Assembly (NCBI RefSeq): GCF_026013605.1
Contig: NZ_JAPDPJ010000040.1
Span: 1 to 59,858 of the forward strand
Direction: 5' to 3'
DNA from: Plebeiibacterium sediminum
Lineage (GTDB): Bacteria > Bacteroidota > Bacteroidia > Bacteroidales > Marinilabiliaceae
Length of the DNA: 59,858 bases
The notes under the pieces are model-generated. The model had not been told where the DNA came from. It worked only from the letters and a program-made list of their open reading frames with translations, and did no database searches. Position 1 is the stretch's first letter. Each line of letters opens with the position of its first letter. The position numbers were made by a program, and so were the translations under genes. Of the stretch, positions 18,091 to 28,000 are shown piece by piece.

Positions 18091-20361
18091 TTAATAATAT
18101 ATGTAGCATTTTGTGTATCTGTTATTGCAAATATTAATGGGCAAACCAAAAACTTGGTAGATTACGTTAATGTACTTGTTGGTACGCAATCAAAACATTC
18201 ATTGTCAACAGGTAATACTTATCCTGTAATTGCTAGGCCTTGGGGTATGAATTTTTGGACTCCACAAACTGGCGGCATGGGAGATGGGTGGCAATATGTT
18301 TATACGCATGATAAAATTAGAGGGTTTAAACAAACACATCAACCGAGCCCATGGATCAATGATTATGGGCAGTTTTCAATCATGCCGGTTACCAAAGCAT
18401 TGACATTTAAAGATGACGAACGGGCAAGTTGGTTTTCTCACAAGGCAGAGGTTGCAACGCCATATTATTATAAGGTTTACCTTGCGGACCATGATGTTGA
18501 AACAGAAATTGCGCCTACATCACGTGCATCCATATTTAGGTTTACCTTTCCAGAAAAAGAGCAATCATATGTTGTAATTGATGCATTTGATAATGGCTCA
18601 TTTGTGAAAATATTGCCTGTGCAAAATAAAATAATAGGATATACAACTAAAAATAGCGGTGGTGTTCCGGATAATTTTAAAAATTATTTTGTAATAGTTT
18701 TTGATAAAACTTTTACATATATGTCTACTGTTGACAAAAATAATATCATTGATGGGGCAAAAGAATTAGTTAGTGACCATGCGGGTGCTATCATTGGTTT
18801 TTCTACAAAAAAGGGCGAAAAGGTTCATGCTCGAATTGCATCGTCTTTTATAAGCATAGAGCAAGCTGAGTTAAATTTACAAGAGTTAGGTGATAAAACT
18901 TTTGACCAAATTAAGGCTGAAGGAAGAGATGAGTGGAATAATGTTCTTGGGAAGATTGTTGCAACAGATGATAATATAGACAACTTAAGGACTTTTTATT
19001 CATCATTGTATAGAGCAGTATTGTTTCCACGTAATTTTTATGAATTTGATGCAAATCAGAAAGTAGTGCATTATAGCCCATATAATGGTGAAGTATTGCC
19101 TGGATATATGTTTACCGATACAGGTTTTTGGGATACTTTCCGTGCTTTATTTCCTTTTCTTAATCTGGTATATCCTTCGATGAATCAGAAAATGCAAGAA
19201 GGATTAGTTAATACATATAAAGAAAGTGGGTTTCTTCCTGAATGGGCTAGTCCTGGCCATAGAGGCTGTATGGTTGGGAATAACTCTGCTTCAGTTGTCA
19301 CGGATGCTTACTTGAAAGGCATAAAAGTTCAGGATGCAGAAACTCTTTGGGAAGCTGTAGTTGCTGGGGCAAATTCAAACCATCCTACCGTTAGTTCAAC
19401 AGGCCGATTGGGTTATGATTATTACAATAAATTGGGATATGTCCCTTATGATGTTGATATAAAAGAAAATGTTGCAAGGACATTAGAATATGCTTATGAC
19501 GATTGGTGTATATATCAGTTAGGAAAAGAACTGGGAAAACCAAAGTCAGAAATTGAAATATATGCTCATCGAGCAATGAATTACAAGAATGTTTTTGATC
19601 CTAGCCATAACTTAATGAGGGGTAAAAATCAGGATGGTACATTCCAAAGTCCTTTTAATCCATTAAAATGGGGAGATGCATTTACGGAAGGCAATAGTTG
19701 GCACTACACCTGGTCTGTTTTTCATGACCCAGAAGGGCTAATTAGCCTTATGGGAGGTTACACTAAATTTAATAGTATGCTTGATTCTGTTTTTAATTTA
19801 CCTCCAATCTTTGATGATAGCTATTATGGTTCAGTGATACATGAGATTCGTGAAATGCAAATTATGAATATGGGCAATTATGCACATGGAAACCAGCCAA
19901 TACAGCATATGATCTACTTGTATAATTATTCAAAGGAACCGTGGAAAGCACAACAGAAAGTAAGGGAGGTGATGAAAAAGCTTTATAATGCAAATGTTGA
20001 TGGATATTGTGGAGATGAAGATAATGGACAGACATCTGCATGGTATGTATTTTCTGCTTTAGGATTTTATCCTGTATGCCCGGGTACAGATGAATATATT
20101 ATAGGTTCACCTCTTTTTGAAAAAGCTGTTATTAATCTTGAAAATGGTAATCAAATTGAAATTGAAACAGATAATAATAGTAATGAAGATGTTTATATTG
20201 ATAATATGTATGTAGATGGTAAAAACTATTCTAAAAATTATCTAAATCATCAGCAACTAACAGATGGGGTTAATATTAAGTTCCAAATGTCTGCAAAGCC
20301 AAATAAAAGTAGGGGAACAAAAAAATCTGATTTGCCATATTCTTTTTCTAATGATCGATAA
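18082..20361 (+). CDS. GH92 alpha-mannosidase (PUL 1)
   Basis: 759 residues with a Sec signal peptide ending near INGQ. GH92 enzymes are calcium-dependent exo-alpha-mannosidases that remove alpha-1,2-, 1,3-, 1,4- or 1,6-linked mannose side chains with inversion. Motifs: TPQTGGMGDGW near 60-70, GFKQTHQPSPWINDYG at 81-96, the general-acid motif FTEGNSWHYTW (Glu about 536), YAHGNQPIQH (about 600-609), and the base/metal motif GYCGDEDNGQTSAWY (Asp about 645 and 647). The HQPSPWINDYG and HGNQP variants mark a subgroup shared with the GH92 at 39708 but not with the other two here. It is followed closely by an EEP-family gene, a pair repeated in PUL 2. Linkage specificity is not assigned. Confidence 0.92.
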   Translation: MKRLIIYVAFCVSVIANINGQTKNLVDYVNVLVGTQSKHSLSTGNTYPVIARPWGMNFWTPQTGGMGDGWQYVYTHDKIRGFKQTHQPSPWINDYGQFSIMPVTKALTFKDDERASWFSHKAEVATPYYYKVYLADHDVETEIAPTSRASIFRFTFPEKEQSYVVIDAFDNGSFVKILPVQNKIIGYTTKNSGGVPDNFKNYFVIVFDKTFTYMSTVDKNNIIDGAKELVSDHAGAIIGFSTKKGEKVHARIASSFISIEQAELNLQELGDKTFDQIKAEGRDEWNNVLGKIVATDDNIDNLRTFYSSLYRAVLFPRNFYEFDANQKVVHYSPYNGEVLPGYMFTDTGFWDTFRALFPFLNLVYPSMNQKMQEGLVNTYKESGFLPEWASPGHRGCMVGNNSASVVTDAYLKGIKVQDAETLWEAVVAGANSNHPTVSSTGRLGYDYYNKLGYVPYDVDIKENVARTLEYAYDDWCIYQLGKELGKPKSEIEIYAHRAMNYKNVFDPSHNLMRGKNQDGTFQSPFNPLKWGDAFTEGNSWHYTWSVFHDPEGLISLMGGYTKFNSMLDSVFNLPPIFDDSYYGSVIHEIREMQIMNMGNYAHGNQPIQHMIYLYNYSKEPWKAQQKVREVMKKLYNANVDGYCGDEDNGQTSAWYVFSALGFYPVCPGTDEYIIGSPLFEKAVINLENGNQIEIETDNNSNEDVYIDNMYVDGKNYSKNYLNHQQLTDGVNIKFQMSAKPNKSRGTKKSDLPYSFSNDR

Positions 20362-20410
20362 GGGTATATTATCATTTACATAGTGTTTGTAATTTTTGAA
20401 GTTTGAGATA

Positions 20411-21325
20411 ATGAGGTTGGTGATTTTAATTTTTGTTTCGCTATTATTTGGTGTAAGTTCTATCTATGCGCAAAGTATTACAGTAGGGACCTATAATATA
20501 CGTTATAAAAATACTGCTGATTCTATAAACGGTAACCCTTGGTGTCAACGCTGTGATGTTATCTGTGGGATGATTAATTTTCACGCTCTAGAAATATTTG
20601 GAGCCCAGGAAGTATTACATGAACAGTTACTTGACATGTTGCAACGATTATCTGGTTATGGTTATGTGGGAGTTGGCCGTGATGATGGTAAAACAAAAGG
20701 AGAGTATGCTCCAATATTTTATAGAAAAGATAAATTTAAAGTACTTGATTCCGGTAATTTTTGGCTTTCTGAGGATACTAGTTATCCTAATAAGGGTTGG
20801 GATGCTGCGTTGCCACGTATTTGTACATGGGCTAAATTTAGGGTAAAGGATAGCGGTTTTGAATTCTTATTTCTGAATCTTCATATGGATCATGTGGGAG
20901 TGGAGGCACGAAAGAATAGTGCAAAGCTAGTTTTGGAGAGAATAACTCAGTTTACTGACAGTTTACCAGTTGTTTTGACAGGAGATTTTAATGTAGACCA
21001 GTATAGCCCAAACTATAAGATTCTTGTTGAGTCTGATCTATTAAAGGATAGTTATAAAGTTGCCAATATTAGGTATGCTTTAAATGGGACATTTAATGAT
21101 TTTAAATCAGAATCGATGACAACTAGCCGCATTGACCATGTTTTTGTTAGTGCTGGATTTAAAGTGTCTCGTTATGGTGTTTTAACTGATACGTATCGGG
21201 TATTTAATGGTGATAGTATATCGGAAGGTTCAGATAATTTTCCAAACGAAGTAACTTACAATAATTGTGTTGCTAGAGTGCCTTCTGACCATTTTCCTGT
21301 AAAAGTAGAATTAATCTATGAATAG
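20411..21325 (+). CDS. Secreted endonuclease/exonuclease/phosphatase-family phosphoesterase
   Basis: 304 residues from the ATG at 20411, preferred over an upstream TTG (20396) because it begins a clean Sec signal peptide ending near IYAQ. The EEP fold cuts phosphate ester or diester bonds with a divalent metal. All hallmarks are present: TYNIR, GAQEVL with the metal Glu, NLHMDHVG, GDFNV, SRIDHVFV and the terminal SDHFPV His. An exported EEP protein in a mannan locus would suit removal of phosphate or mannosyl-phosphate from yeast mannan or its fragments better than DNA cleavage. This is an inference from context: some DUF-type EEP proteins in PULs have no known substrate. A close paralog at 51604 also directly follows a GH92 gene. 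Confidence 0.85.
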   Translation: MRLVILIFVSLLFGVSSIYAQSITVGTYNIRYKNTADSINGNPWCQRCDVICGMINFHALEIFGAQEVLHEQLLDMLQRLSGYGYVGVGRDDGKTKGEYAPIFYRKDKFKVLDSGNFWLSEDTSYPNKGWDAALPRICTWAKFRVKDSGFEFLFLNLHMDHVGVEARKNSAKLVLERITQFTDSLPVVLTGDFNVDQYSPNYKILVESDLLKDSYKVANIRYALNGTFNDFKSESMTTSRIDHVFVSAGFKVSRYGVLTDTYRVFNGDSISEGSDNFPNEVTYNNCVARVPSDHFPVKVELIYE

Positions 21326-21409
21326 AAAGTAATAGAACTATAAAATTGATTTAATATACGAGTGGATATTTTTGATTGTTAGTATTTGTAGACAGTTATA
21401 GGCTGTTTT

Positions 21410-21433
21410 AAGATGGGGGGATGCCCCCATCTT
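21410..21433 (+). terminator. Strong GC hairpin between EEP and GH125 genes
   Basis: aagatggggg (21410-21419) and cccccatctt (21424-21433) form a perfect 10-bp stem with a gatg loop. Unusually GC-rich for this DNA, it probably ends the GH92-EEP transcript. The downstream T run is short. Confidence 0.7.
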
Positions 21434-21494
21434 ATTTATGAAATATAGAAATGAATAATGAGTATTTTACTTAATAATAAATTAGGAAATAGCT

Positions 21495-22928
21495 ATGAGT
21501 AATAGAAGAGATTTTTTTAAAAACAGTGCAATTGCATTAGCAGGTATGGCATTGCTTCCTAAAGCATCATTATTAGGTGCTAACAATACAAGCATGTATA
21601 TAAGTAAGCGCCCATCAATCGACAAAAGGAAGTTCTCTTCTGAAGAAGTAGAAAAAGTAATAACGGAAGCAAAATCGAGAATTAAAGATCCAAAGCTAGC
21701 GTGGATGTTTGAGAATTGTTTTCCTAATACATTAGATACAACTGTTGAGTATAACTTGATAAATGGACAACCTGATACTTTTGTTATAACAGGTGATATT
21801 CATGCTATGTGGTTAAGGGACTCAACAGCTCAGGTCTGGCCTTATTTGCCATTAGCAAAGAAAGATAAGCAATTAAGAAGCTTAATTGCTGGCGTTGTTT
21901 TTCGTCAAACCAAATGTGTTTTGATTGATCCATACGCAAATGCTTTTAATAAAAGTATTGAGGAAAAGTCGCATTGGGAGAGTGATAACACTGAAATGAA
22001 AAAAGGTGTTCATGAACGCAAATGGGAAATTGATTCTTTGGCATATACAGTACGCCTTGCATATTATTATTGGAAAACAACTGGAGATACATCTGTTTTC
22101 AATAAGGATTGGGAAAAGGCTGCAAGGATTATTCTTAAAACATTTATAGAGCAGCAACGTAAGAATGGGGTTGGCCCTTATGTTTTTGCAAGGAAAACAG
22201 ACCGCCAGTTAGATACTTTATCAAATGAAGGATATGGGCGTCCTTTAAAACCTATTGGATTAATAAATTCATCTTTTCGCCCATCTGACGATGCTTCTAC
22301 TTATGGATTTCTAATTCCTTCTAATTTATTTGCTGTTGAGTCATTGAAGCAATTGGCAGAGATTAGTTCAACTGTAAAAGGTGATGTGCAATTTTCAGGA
22401 CAATGTATGGAGCTTGCAAAAGAAATTAATCACGCAATTCAAAAATATGGAATTGTTAAACATCCTAAATATGGACAAGTATATGCGTTTGAAGTAGATG
22501 GTTATGGGAATCACACATTTATGGATGATGCAAATGTGCCTAGTTTGTTGTCTATGCCATATCTTGGGCTTATTGGACCAAAAGACAATGTTTATAAGAA
22601 TACACGTGAGCTAATATGGAGTGATAGTAATCCATATTTTTTTAAAGGAAAATTTGGAGAGGGGATAGGTGGCCCACATATTGGTTATGATATGATTTGG
22701 CCAATGAGTATTATTATGAAAGCAATGACCAGTACAAGTGATACCGAGATTAGGTGGTGTATTAAGACTTTGCGGGATTCAGATGCAGATACTGGTTTTA
22801 TGCATGAAACCTTTCATAAGGATAATCCCCAAAAATTTACGCGTTCATGGTTTGCTTGGGCAAATACACTATTTGGAGAATTAGTTTTAAAACTAATAAA
22901 TGAGAATAAAGAACATTTATTAGTATAA
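21495..22928 (+). CDS. GH125 exo-alpha-1,6-mannosidase with Tat signal
   Basis: 477 residues. GH125 enzymes remove terminal alpha-1,6-mannose with inversion and finish off backbone fragments made by GH76. Family marks: KLAWMFENCFPNTLDTTV (about 68-85), GDIHAMWLRDSTAQVWPYLP (about 101-120), WEIDSLAYTVRLAYYYW with the probable acid Asp, GEGIGGPHIGYDMIWPMS, and FMHETFH carrying the probable base Glu. The N-terminus MSNRRDFFKNSAIALAGMALL is a twin-arginine (Tat) signal, so the protein should cross the inner membrane folded. A tatA-like gene follows 113 bases downstream. The second GH125 at the right edge has an ordinary Sec-like leader instead. Confidence 0.93.
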   Translation: MSNRRDFFKNSAIALAGMALLPKASLLGANNTSMYISKRPSIDKRKFSSEEVEKVITEAKSRIKDPKLAWMFENCFPNTLDTTVEYNLINGQPDTFVITGDIHAMWLRDSTAQVWPYLPLAKKDKQLRSLIAGVVFRQTKCVLIDPYANAFNKSIEEKSHWESDNTEMKKGVHERKWEIDSLAYTVRLAYYYWKTTGDTSVFNKDWEKAARIILKTFIEQQRKNGVGPYVFARKTDRQLDTLSNEGYGRPLKPIGLINSSFRPSDDASTYGFLIPSNLFAVESLKQLAEISSTVKGDVQFSGQCMELAKEINHAIQKYGIVKHPKYGQVYAFEVDGYGNHTFMDDANVPSLLSMPYLGLIGPKDNVYKNTRELIWSDSNPYFFKGKFGEGIGGPHIGYDMIWPMSIIMKAMTSTSDTEIRWCIKTLRDSDADTGFMHETFHKDNPQKFTRSWFAWANTLFGELVLKLINENKEHLLV

Positions 22929-22991
22929 TTTAATTGAAAATATTTAAGACGCTTTGTATTAGTTTGGTTTGTTGGATGTAGGGGAAGGGAT

Positions 22992-23024
22992 AAGACAAGA
23001 ACACTAGAACAGGGTTCTTGTCTT
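22992..23024 (+). terminator. Hairpin between GH125 and tatA-like genes
   Basis: aagacaagaac (22992-23002) pairs perfectly with gttcttgtctt (23014-23024) across an 11-base loop, followed by tataaatt. A probable terminator or attenuator. If efficient, the small tatA gene would need its own promoter or rely on read-through. Confidence 0.6.
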
Positions 23025-23041
23025 TATAAATTATATTAAAT

Positions 23042-23218
23042 ATGAAAACATTTTTTTTGTTTATGGGGATGCCTGGAGGATTCGAATGGGTACTCGTGAT
23101 TTTAGCTATAATTTTAATGTTTGGAGGAAAGAAAATTCCTGAACTAATGAAAGGATTAGGGAAAGGTATGAAAGAATTTAAAAAGGCTAGAAATGAAATT
23201 TATGAAGAATTAGATTAG
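23042..23218 (+). CDS. tatA: Small TatA/TatE-family translocase subunit
   Basis: A 58-residue ORF with the full TatA pattern: a short periplasmic start containing GGFEWVLVILAIILMFGG as the transmembrane helix and hinge, then KKIPELMKGLGKGMKEFKKA as the amphipathic helix, and a short acidic tail. TatA subunits assemble around TatC to let folded proteins with an RR signal cross the inner membrane. The gene stands alone here, with no tatB or tatC, 113 bases after a Tat-signal GH125 and right before pseudogene debris. It may be a dedicated or extra TatA linked to mannosidase export, or a normal tatA placed here by chance. The ATG at 23042 is the only sensible start. Family assignment is strong; the dedicated role is a guess. 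Confidence 0.88.
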   Translation: MKTFFLFMGMPGGFEWVLVILAIILMFGGKKIPELMKGLGKGMKEFKKARNEIYEELD

Positions 23219-23220
23219 AG

Positions 23221-23660
23221 ATGAAGTATATTTTTTTAATAGTAGTTTATGCTTTTACTTAGTATAAATGTATTTACACAAACTTATAATGGGGATAACT
23301 ACCGCAAAGAAATTTCACCAACTAAAAATGATATTTTATTAATCGCTGATGGAACTTCATTGGGCGTATTGTCTTCAGCTCGATGATATAAAGTATATAA
23401 TAAGTTGGGAAAAGTGGAACTTGCAATAGATCCATATTTTTGTGGATATGTTAAAACATTTTCATCAAATGCTCCTACTACGTCTTGTTATATGACAGGA
23501 ATGCCTCAGTAGACTGAAAATGTGGCTATTTACCCACGCGCTGATAAGTAGAATGATATAGTTGATGTTGATTCATTACTGGCTTATCAGCCACTTTCCA
23601 CAAGATTGTAGGCTGCAAAAGTGGAAAAAGGTAAAGCTACTGGTTTATTACAAAAACATA
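23221..23660 (+). pseudogene. Decayed alkaline phosphatase (5' part)
   Basis: Translated in shifting frames, this stretch resembles the start of a secreted alkaline phosphatase. It reads NDILLIADGTSLGVLSSAR, the metal-binding D-G-x-G/S region, then ELAIDPYFCGYVKTFSSNAP and TTSCYMTGMPQ around the catalytic Ser segment, then ADK and DVDSLLAYQPLSTRL. In-frame stops interrupt it repeatedly (for example after LSSAR, MPQ, ADK and STRL), plus at least one frameshift near the start. The 3' part is missing where the fecR-like copy begins at 23662. A phosphatase next to EEP and mannosidase genes hints that this locus once dephosphorylated its glycan. Confidence 0.75.
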
Positions 23661-23661
23661 C

Positions 23662-24195
23662 AGCTTTGTCCTAATAGTATAATAATGGTAATTATAGGCA
23701 GTTTATTTTGGATGATTATAATAATCCTATTTTAATAGGTTGTGAAAATAAATCAAAATAAGTAATTATTTTAGGTAGGGTTTTTTTTAAAACAGGCTAC
23801 TACTAATGAAAAACAATTAGAGATGAGGGAAACAATTAAAAAATATTTAGAGGTATTGCTTTTGAAGATGAGCAAAAGTAATTGCTGAATTAGCTTGAAA
23901 ACAAAGATAATTCTAGAGAATTTTAAAAAGAGAAAATTATCTGAATAAAAGAACTTCTTACCTCAATTGTTAGTCAAGATATAGAAGCTAGTTTAGTTCG
24001 TTTACAATCGAATATCATAAACGATGAGTTTGCTATAGGTGTCATATGCTACATATATTGATATGCTGTTGTTATCATGTAGATTTTACTTTTAACATTA
24101 GGTGGTGATTTTATTAGAAATCATATGGTTGAGTCTTTATATACTAGTGTTATAGCTGACAATGATCACGTTTCTAAAATTATTTTGCCATATCA
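23662..24195 (+). repeat. Decayed second copy of the fecR promoter and 5' coding region
   Basis: This segment matches 29533 to about 30083, covering the intergenic region before fecR and roughly its first 130 codons. A run of about 60 bases around the start codon, beginning attttaggtagggttttttt, is almost unchanged in both copies. The copies lie about 5.9 kb apart in the same orientation. Confidence 0.88.
23823..24195 (+). pseudogene. FecR-family anti-sigma pseudogene (5' fragment)
   Basis: The coding part of the duplicated segment, starting ATGAGGGAAACAATT at 23823 like the intact gene at 29697. It is dead: one base is missing early (tttagaggt against tttcgaaggt), CAA has become TAA at 23879-23881 and TGG has become TAG at 23891-23893, with more stops later. 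Homology ends near 24195, before the FecR domain core is complete, and GH130-like sequence begins. No function is expected. Confidence 0.88.
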
Positions 24196-24985
24196 TTTAC
24201 TGTGTAGAAGATATCATTGGTAAGTATCACAGGATTGAGAATTGGACTAGGTTACAGTTTAGATGGATAATTTTCGCAACGAAACACAACTAGTATTGTA
24301 TCCAGAAAATGATGATTTTAAAAATAATGAATGGGAAGATTCATGTATTGTGTAAGATATGAATGGTATTTATTATATGACTTATATAGCTTATGATGGA
24401 GATAAATCATGTTTGTTGATATATGGTCGAAATCTGAATCTATTTTACATATTTATAAGAACGAAAGAGTTATAGCTACGAAAAATGATGTGAAATGCTG
24501 GATCTATAGAGGTGAATCAAACATCTATATGGCAACATCAAATAATTTAGTTGATTGGGAGCCGATATGAGTAAAATGCAACTTATTGAAAAGAGAAACT
24601 ATATAAATGCCTTTAAGATTGTTTTCTCAACCTGAAAAGGCAAATTTGATAGTGATTTAGTTAAACCAAGTCCTTCAGCAATACTTACAGAAAATGGTAT
24701 TCTTTTTATTTGCAACTGTAAAAATAGTACAGAGCATAGAGATAAACATTTGCCTGATGGCACTTATGCTGTATTTTAAATATTAATGGAGAGACATGAA
24801 CCAGCAAGAGTATTAAAACGAACTTAAGATTGGTTTATCATGCATGATCAACAATTTGAAATTACTGGTCAATTAAATCATGTGTGTTTTGTTGAAGGCC
24901 TAGTCGTTTTATAAAATAAATGACTTTTATATTAAGAAAAAGCAGATTCAATAATAGCAATAACTGAATCGTAAGCTAAATTGAG
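24190..24985 (+). pseudogene. Decayed GH130 gene
   Basis: Reading across frames gives GH130 landmarks in the right order: LYCVEDIIGKY corresponding to the YRAED catalytic-Asp segment, GLGYSLDG, LVLYPENDDFKNNEWED, DMNGIYYMTYIAYDGD, NLVDWEPI, a FDSDLVKPSPSAILTENGIL stretch, LPDGTYAV and NHVCFVEGLVV. Many stops and frameshifts break it, and the 5' end is missing at the junction with the fecR-like copy. It is more diverged from the GH130 at 52575 than a recent duplicate would be, so it was probably a different GH130, perhaps a phosphorylase or a second beta-mannosidase. Assignment is by motif order only. Confidence 0.75.
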
Positions 24986-25091
24986 GATTGAAAAATAAAA
25001 TCATAAAAACAAGCTAAAACTTAATTTACAATTAGAATGATCTGATACTTCTTTATATGATTAAAAAATAATTTATTAAAATGATAAGTTT

Positions 25092-28000
25092 ATGAAAAAA
25101 AATCACGTTTTAAAAAGGATAAGCATTTCCTTAGTTTTTGCTCTGTTTTGTTCTGGATTCGCTTTTAGCCAGACTGAAATATCAAATGCTACAGAATTAG
25201 CTTCAATAGCTAATGATTTAAACGGCAATTATATTTTAACAGCCGATATTACCTTAACAGCCGAATGGAGTCCAATTGGAAATTTTGCAGGGATATTAGA
25301 TGGAAATGGACATGTGATAAGAGGTTTAACTTATGATAATACAGAAGGTAATAGTGTTGGTGTATTTGCAACAACAACAGGAGCAACTATAAAAAAAATA
25401 GGAATAGAAAATGCTAATGTGATTGGTAATAAGGATGTAGCAGCTCTAGTTGGAATTATGACTGGTGGTTTAATAGAAGAATGTTATGTCTCTAACAGCT
25501 ATATCAAAGGAGGAGATCATGTTGGATCTCTTGTAGGACAAACTACTTCAGATGCATTGATTAAAAATTGTTATGCCTCTGCATATATATTATGTACAAG
25601 TTATAATACAGGAGGACTAGTGGGGAGTGCTAAGACTTCAACAGTGTCAAAATGTTATTTTTCTGGTTTTGTAAGAGGTATGGGATCTTCTTGGCGTTCA
25701 GGAGGCCTTGTTGGGTATATTGAAAATGGATATCTACCAGTAGTTGAATATTGCGTAAACCTTTCGCCACTCATAATATCTAATTCAGGAGAATCTCTAC
25801 GAATAATTCCAAGGACAGATAGGTCTGCCGTACTTACAGAAAATTATTCATTGAATTCAACTTTAGTTGGAACATCTTATGATTTGAGTACTTTGGATAT
25901 AGTTGATGAAAATAATATTCATTATGGTTCTGATAATTATAATGGCGCTAATTTACCAAGTGATGCAGACGCAAAAAATAGTACTTTCTACGCAAATAAT
26001 TTAGGATGGGATTTTACAGAAATTACGGGTGTATGGAAAATGTTAAATGATGGTTACCCTGTTTTTCAATGGCAAAATACCCCTGTTAATATATCAATTT
26101 TAAATTTAGATGCCCCTGATGATTTGGATATATTGGATAATACAAGTTATCCATTAAGTAATCTTAGCCAGATTGATTTCACAAAGCTTATATGTAGCCA
26201 TGGCGTAAGTTTGGGTGTAAGTTGTGAGAGTTCAAAAGTTGATATTTCAACAGGCCTGGTGGCTAAAATTAGTGATGACATAACAATAACGGCAAATGAA
26301 GATGTAGATGTAAATATTAGTGCAGATAATGATTTTGTTATTTCGAATACTGTGGCTACCATCACTCTTGCTCCAGGTTTTCCTAACTTTTTAAGTTATC
26401 CTGAAGGTGTTGTAAGCCCTTTATACAATGCAGGGCCTGGTATGGCAATTGACCAAACTTCAGTTACGTCAGAAGACTGTAAAATGGCTGTAATTAGTAA
26501 TACAAGTGTAGATACTTTTTCTGATTACATTCAATCATTGATTAATAATGGTTTTGTACAAACATCTACCTCAAGCCTTGAGGATAATGTATTCTATACT
26601 CTTGTCAATGAAGATAAAATATACTACCTGTATTATACTTCTAGTAAAAGTCAGGTTCGCATTATTCAAGACAATGCATCAAGGAATTTGGTTGATGAAT
26701 TAGATGCAACTGTGCAGGGTACAGGCGATACTGAATTTTATCTTTATAGCCTAGATCATACTCATGGGGAGGGGCAAACCAGTAAAGTTGATTATTGGGA
26801 AATTGATTGTGGAGCATTATTAATTATTAAATTAAAGGATAACAGCTTGTTTATTGTAGATTCAGGACATGAACGTCAAAGTAGTAATGCTGCACTAGAA
26901 GGATTAATGAATTTTATGTATCAAATAACAGGACAAGAAAACGGGAGTTTGATTAATATACGAGCATGGTTTTTTTCACATGCGCATGGGGATCATGTGT
27001 ATATGAGTTATCCTTTCCTTGAAAAATATCATAATATATTAAATATAGAAAGTGTATTAACTAATTTCCCCTCTTATCAGACAATGAATTCAGGTTATGA
27101 TTCAGGAACGTTTCTAATGAAAGAATCATTTAATACATATTATCCAAATTGTAAATATATAAAATTACATACTGGGCAACATTTCTCATTACAAGGAGTA
27201 TGGTTTGATGTATTACATACGCACGAAGATGGAGTTTCTTCAGCAGGCGAAACCATGATTGGTAATTTTAATGATACATCAACCATATTACAAATAACAA
27301 TCAATGGTAGTAAAATTATGTTATTGGGTGATGCCGATTCAGTTTGTCAGTCAGACATGTTGAGTATGTATACTAGTAGTACGTTAAAGAGTGAATGTGT
27401 TCAAACAAGCCATCATGGCTTCAATGATTTAACAGCATTATATAGTGAAATAGGTGCATCCTATGCCCTATTTTGTAATTCGAGTGAAAATATAAGTACT
27501 ACAAGTAATGCTTATCAAGGAGTTATTAATGCATCAGATTATGTTACTACATTATTTGATGATCCAGATACGAATAAATTAACATTTGATAATGGAGATG
27601 TAATTGCAGAAACAGAGCCTAGTTATCGCTCTTATTTTACAACAGTTGGGGTTCCAGATCTAACTATAGGTGCAGTAAGTAGCCAAGGAAACCATGAAGA
27701 CATAAGCAGCGTTTTAAGTAAAATCTCTCTAGCCGATAAGTTAATTGATAAATCGGTTACAGGGACAGAGGGTGTAAGTACATCAGAATCCGCTTATCTA
27801 ATGTTAGATGGCGAAACATCAACAAAGTATTGTACTAAAAATATTCCTTCAACATTGTCGTGGACAATGAAAGAGCAGGTGACTCTAAAATGGTATGTAA
27901 TTTATACCGCCAATGATAATGCAGATCATCCAGGGCGTAATCCTCAAAAATGGGGTTTGTATGGTTCTAATAATGCTGTTACTTGGAATTTGATTGATGC

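Noticed and set aside
25400-25760. Direct repeats in the GLUG region as a CRISPR or satellite array
   Set aside because: The repeats are protein-level GLUG-like motifs in an open frame, with no uniform DNA repeat or spacer pattern.
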